A stretch of DNA of 64,000 nt from assembly GCA_020637795.1 (NCBI GenBank), contig JACKJT010000001.1, forward strand, positions 248,001 to 312,000, in the 5' to 3' direction. This DNA comes from Hoeflea sp. (GTDB taxonomy: Bacteria; Pseudomonadota; Alphaproteobacteria; Rhizobiales; Rhizobiaceae). The notes beneath the pieces were generated by a model, which was not told the DNA's origin, ran no database searches, and worked only from the letters and a program-made list of their open reading frames with translations. The number at the start of each line of letters is the position of its first letter. Position 1 is the first letter of the stretch. Of the stretch, positions 61,553-64,000 are shown in pieces. Made by a program: the position numbers and the translations under genes.

Positions 61553-62952
61553 TTCCCCCCCGGCAGCACCATGGTCGCGGCAAGACCGGGATTGTCCCCG
61601 GCCTCGGGCTGCGCGTCATCGAGCAACAAGTGCCCACCATGCAGCGCCGCAACGGCGTGGACAAGGCTCAATCCGAGCCCGGTGCCGGGTTTTGAACGGC
61701 TTTCATCCAGACGCACGAAGCGCTTGACCACGTCCTCGCGCCGGTTGGCGGGAACGCCGGGGCCATTGTCGGTCACTGCGAGCCGCACCTCGTCGCCGGA
61801 CCGGCTGAGCGTGACGCCGATCCCGGGCGCGGGCGCATCGCCGACATACTTGATGGCGTTGTCGATCAGGTTGGACAACGCCTGCGCCAGCAGTTCGCGG
61901 TTGCCGCGGATGGTGATGCCCGGGGCGATCCGCGCGGTGAGCTTCACTCCCTGCTCCTCGGCCACCGGCTCATAGAGCTCGCTGGCGTCCTGGGCCAGCC
62001 CGGAGAGATCGACATCGCTCATCTGCGCCGTCGACGATCCGGCCTCGACGCGGCTGATCATCAAAAGCGCGTTGAATGTCCTGATCAGCTGATCGCTGTC
62101 AGCGATCATCTGCTCGAGCGCCTCCTGCTTGGCAGCCGCGCCGCCATCGGCGGAGAGCGCCGCCTCGGCCCGGTTCCTGAGCCGGGTAAGCGGGGTTTTC
62201 AGATCGTGGGCGATGTTGTCGGAGACCTGCCGCAGCCCCTCGTTCAGCCGCTCGATCCGGCCCAGCATGGTGTTGAGCGACAGGCTCAGGCGGTCGAATT
62301 CGTCGCCCGATCCGTTGACGGGCAAGCGCTGCGACAGGTCGCCGGCCAGGATCTTCTTGCTGGCCTCCGACATGTGATCGATGCGCTTGAGCGCCCGTCG
62401 CCCGACAAAGAACCAGATCGCCAGCGCGCCTGCGAACATGATCGCCAGCGCCATCACCAGCGCCTGGCGCACCAGGCCGCGCACCTGCTCGCGCTCGCCC
62501 AGATCACGGCCGACCATCAGCCGCATGCCGTTGGGCAGGAACACCACCTGCGCAAGCGCCCGGTGATTTTCATTGGCGGTTTCGCCGATGCGCTCATAGC
62601 GGAAGGGAACCGGGCTCCAGCCTTCGGAATCGAGGACGCCCGGCTGCAGCGATGCGATGTTGCCGGCGATCAGATCGCCGGTGGGCGTGGCGATCGCATA
62701 GAGATTGGCGCCAGGCTGGCGCGAGCGGCGCTCGATGATGCGGACCAGTCCGGCCACTCCGCCACCGCGATAGGCGGCGGCCACGATGCGCAACTCGTTG
62801 GCAATGGCGTTCTGGGTCCGGTCGCGCTGCATGCCTTCGGAGATCGCGGTGACATAGAACACCAGCGCCACGGCGCAGAGCGCGAACAGCCCGAGGTAGA
62901 GGGCCGACAGGCGGACAGCCGTCGTCGAGAGCATGGCGCGAAGCCGGGACAC
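61549..62952 (-). CDS. Sensor histidine kinase (EnvZ-like, HAMP)
   Basis: 467 residues. TM1 (about 14-34), periplasmic domain, TM2 (about 168-188), HAMP, HisKA with His in VSDNIAHDLKTPLTRLRNR and HATPase (DNGPGVP; SKPGTGLGLSLVHAV). Its partner regulator ends 6 bp upstream and glnE overlaps it by 4 bp. The signal is unknown. Confidence 0.93.
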   Translation of the reverse strand: MSRLRAMLSTTAVRLSALYLGLFALCAVALVFYVTAISEGMQRDRTQNAIANELRIVAAAYRGGGVAGLVRIIERRSRQPGANLYAIATPTGDLIAGNIASLQPGVLDSEGWSPVPFRYERIGETANENHRALAQVVFLPNGMRLMVGRDLGEREQVRGLVRQALVMALAIMFAGALAIWFFVGRRALKRIDHMSEASKKILAGDLSQRLPVNGSGDEFDRLSLSLNTMLGRIERLNEGLRQVSDNIAHDLKTPLTRLRNRAEAALSADGGAAAKQEALEQMIADSDQLIRTFNALLMISRVEAGSSTAQMSDVDLSGLAQDASELYEPVAEEQGVKLTARIAPGITIRGNRELLAQALSNLIDNAIKYVGDAPAPGIGVTLSRSGDEVRLAVTDNGPGVPANRREDVVKRFVRLDESRSKPGTGLGLSLVHAVAALHGGHLLLDDAQPEAGDNPGLAATMVLPGGK

Positions 62953-62958
62953 GACCGA

Positions 62959-63636
62959 TCAGCCTCCGGCTTTCATCATGTAGCCGGCGCCGCGCACGGT
63001 GCGCAGCAGCGGCTCGCCGAAATCCTTCTCGATCTTCGACCTGAGCCGCGAGATGTGGACATCGATGACATTGGTCTGCGGGTCGAAATGGTAATCCCAG
63101 ACATGCTCGAGCAGCATCGTACGGGTGACCACCTGGCCGGCATTCTTCATCAGGTATTCGAGCAGCCGGTACTCCCGCGGCTGCAGCGGGATCGGCTGGC
63201 CGGCGCGGCGAACCTCGTGGCTCAGCCGGTCAAGTTCGAGATCGCCGACACGGTAGGTGGTTTCCTGTTCGCGTCCGCCCTTGCGCCGCCCGAGGATCTC
63301 GATCCGGGCAAGGAGTTCGGAGAATGCATAGGGCTTGGTCAGGTAATCGTCGCCACCGGCGCGCAGGCCGGTGACCCGGTCGTCAACCTGTCCCAGGGCA
63401 GACAGGATGAGCGCCGGCGTGTCATCGCCCTTGGCTCGCAGCTCGCTGATGATCGACAGCCCGTCGCGCTTGGGCAGCATCCGGTCGACAACCAGCGCGT
63501 CGTAGCTGTTCTCCGACGCCAGGAAGTAGCCCGAATCTCCGTCGCTGGCATGATCGACGGTGATCCCCGCCTCGCGAAAGGCCTTCGACAGGTAGGCGGC
63601 AGTTTCCAGGTCGTCTTCGATGATGAGAATCTTCAT
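62959..63636 (-). CDS. OmpR/PhoB-family response regulator
   Basis: 225 residues. Receiver with acidic pocket ED at 7-8, phospho-acceptor Asp51 (DALVVDRMLP) and Lys in YLTKPYAF; winged-helix DNA-binding domain ending in DVHISRLRSKIEKDFGEPLLRTVRGAGYMM. First gene of regulator-kinase-glnE. Confidence 0.95.
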   Translation of the reverse strand: MKILIIEDDLETAAYLSKAFREAGITVDHASDGDSGYFLASENSYDALVVDRMLPKRDGLSIISELRAKGDDTPALILSALGQVDDRVTGLRAGGDDYLTKPYAFSELLARIEILGRRKGGREQETTYRVGDLELDRLSHEVRRAGQPIPLQPREYRLLEYLMKNAGQVVTRTMLLEHVWDYHFDPQTNVIDVHISRLRSKIEKDFGEPLLRTVRGAGYMMKAGG

Positions 63637-63713
63637 GGCGCAATCCTACCGGTTCACCCCCGTCCCGCAAGCCTCCGGCAACGGACGCCGGCTGGCGGGC
63701 ACACAATACAAAA

Positions 63714-63743
63714 ACGCGGCGGCTATAGGGGCGGCCGCCGCGT
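63714..63743 (-). terminator. Terminator after the DegP-like gene
   Basis: Read leftward: a GC stem of 10 bp (63714-63723 with 63734-63743) followed by five T (63710-63714) and TATT. A second strong hairpin (63748-63779, stem about 13 bp) precedes it, giving a tandem structure. Confidence 0.8.
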
Positions 63744-63798
63744 CCTGGCTTCCGGTCCCTTCTGCAAGGGACCGGAGGCTACAAGATCAGGTGTGAAC

Positions 63799-64000
63799 TC
63801 AGCCCTGATCTATCGGCAGGGCGACGAAGCGCGAGCGGTTCTCGTTCTCGACCTGGAACAGGGCTGCCTTGCGGCCGTCCTTGGCGGCGGCATCGATGAT
63901 GCTGACCACGTCGGATGCCTTGGACACATCCTGGTTGTTGACCGCGATGATGACGTCGCCGGCGCGCAGGCCGCGGTCTTCCGCAGCGCTGTCGGGCGCC
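63799..64000 (-). CDS. C-terminal part of a DegP/Do-like periplasmic serine protease (partial)
   Basis: The last 66 residues of a protein that enters from the right edge: a PDZ domain segment, GLRAGDVIIAVNNQDVSKASDV, ending in NRSRFVALPIDQG. DegP-type proteases have two such PDZ domains and act in envelope quality control. Position next to a two-component system plus glnE resembles the degP1 locus of other Rhizobiales. The catalytic domain lies outside the window. Confidence 0.8.
   Translation of the reverse strand, partial: APDSAAEDRGLRAGDVIIAVNNQDVSKASDVVSIIDAAAKDGRKAALFQVENENRSRFVALPIDQG

Noticed and set aside
60726..61664. A 312-codon leftward frame overlapping the 5' part of glnE
   Set aside because: It is Arg/Gly/Pro-rich and out of frame with the unmistakable GlnE; a shadow.
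1..64000. CRISPR arrays, tRNA or rRNA genes, prophage genes
   Set aside because: No regularly spaced repeats, no cloverleaf-like sequences and no phage structural or integrase genes were found on reading both strands by eye.

Overview
The window is a GC-rich chromosomal segment of an alphaproteobacterium, almost certainly a member of the Rhizobiales (Hyphomicrobiales). Supporting evidence is the lptF-lptG-lptD-surA-like-pdxA-rsmA run, the fabD-fabG-acpP-fabF-mltG-yicC-gmk run, rpsF-rpsR-DUF2232-rplI, a PleC/PdhS-type kinase beside pepN, and response regulator-kinase-glnE beside a DegP-type protease. A Hoeflea-like genus is a guess from gene style only; no rRNA or tRNA gene is present to test it.

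Layout. 1-6.3 kb: end of an unidentified gene, a DUF922 lipoprotein, a soluble two-PAS chemoreceptor and a MacA/MacB-type efflux operon. 6.3-16.5 kb: holC and pepA, split by a 267 bp MITE-like insertion, then the divergent LPS-export and assembly operon. 16.5-20.7 kb: mdeR-mdeA-mdeB, a methionine catabolic unit (Lrp regulator, methionine gamma-lyase, 2-oxobutyrate/pyruvate dehydrogenase E1). 20.7-27.3 kb: a leftward fatty-acid and cell-wall gene run. 27.6-38 kb: an accessory-looking stretch with a cation antiporter, an aldo/keto reductase, two small exported proteins of unknown function, a LuxR-type HTH protein, a hydrolase-fold protein that lacks its serine nucleophile, a cupin, an MFS protein and a GGDEF-EAL protein. 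38.1-39.4 kb: a complete ISAs1-family insertion with a 10 bp target duplication, sitting just upstream of the rpsF promoter. 39.4-42.1 kb: the rpsF ribosomal operon. 42.1-48 kb: uracil-DNA glycosylase, two transporters and an orphan molybdenum hydroxylase large subunit. 48-64 kb: an AT-rich gap, pepN, the PleC-like kinase, a zinc peptidase, a MarR/cytochrome b561 pair, a Cache-domain chemoreceptor, glnE with a two-component system, and the end of a DegP-like protease.

Most of the window is ordinary core genome. The parts that merit attention are: the MITE-like element that splits a formerly 8 nt-spaced pepA-holC junction; an identical palindromic site placed upstream of two unknown exported proteins beside a LuxR-type regulator and a Ser-less hydrolase; interlocked inverted repeats before mdeA; tandem repeats across the start codon of a MarR gene; and the cleanly defined IS next to a ribosomal promoter. 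No CRISPR array, prophage, tRNA or rRNA was seen.
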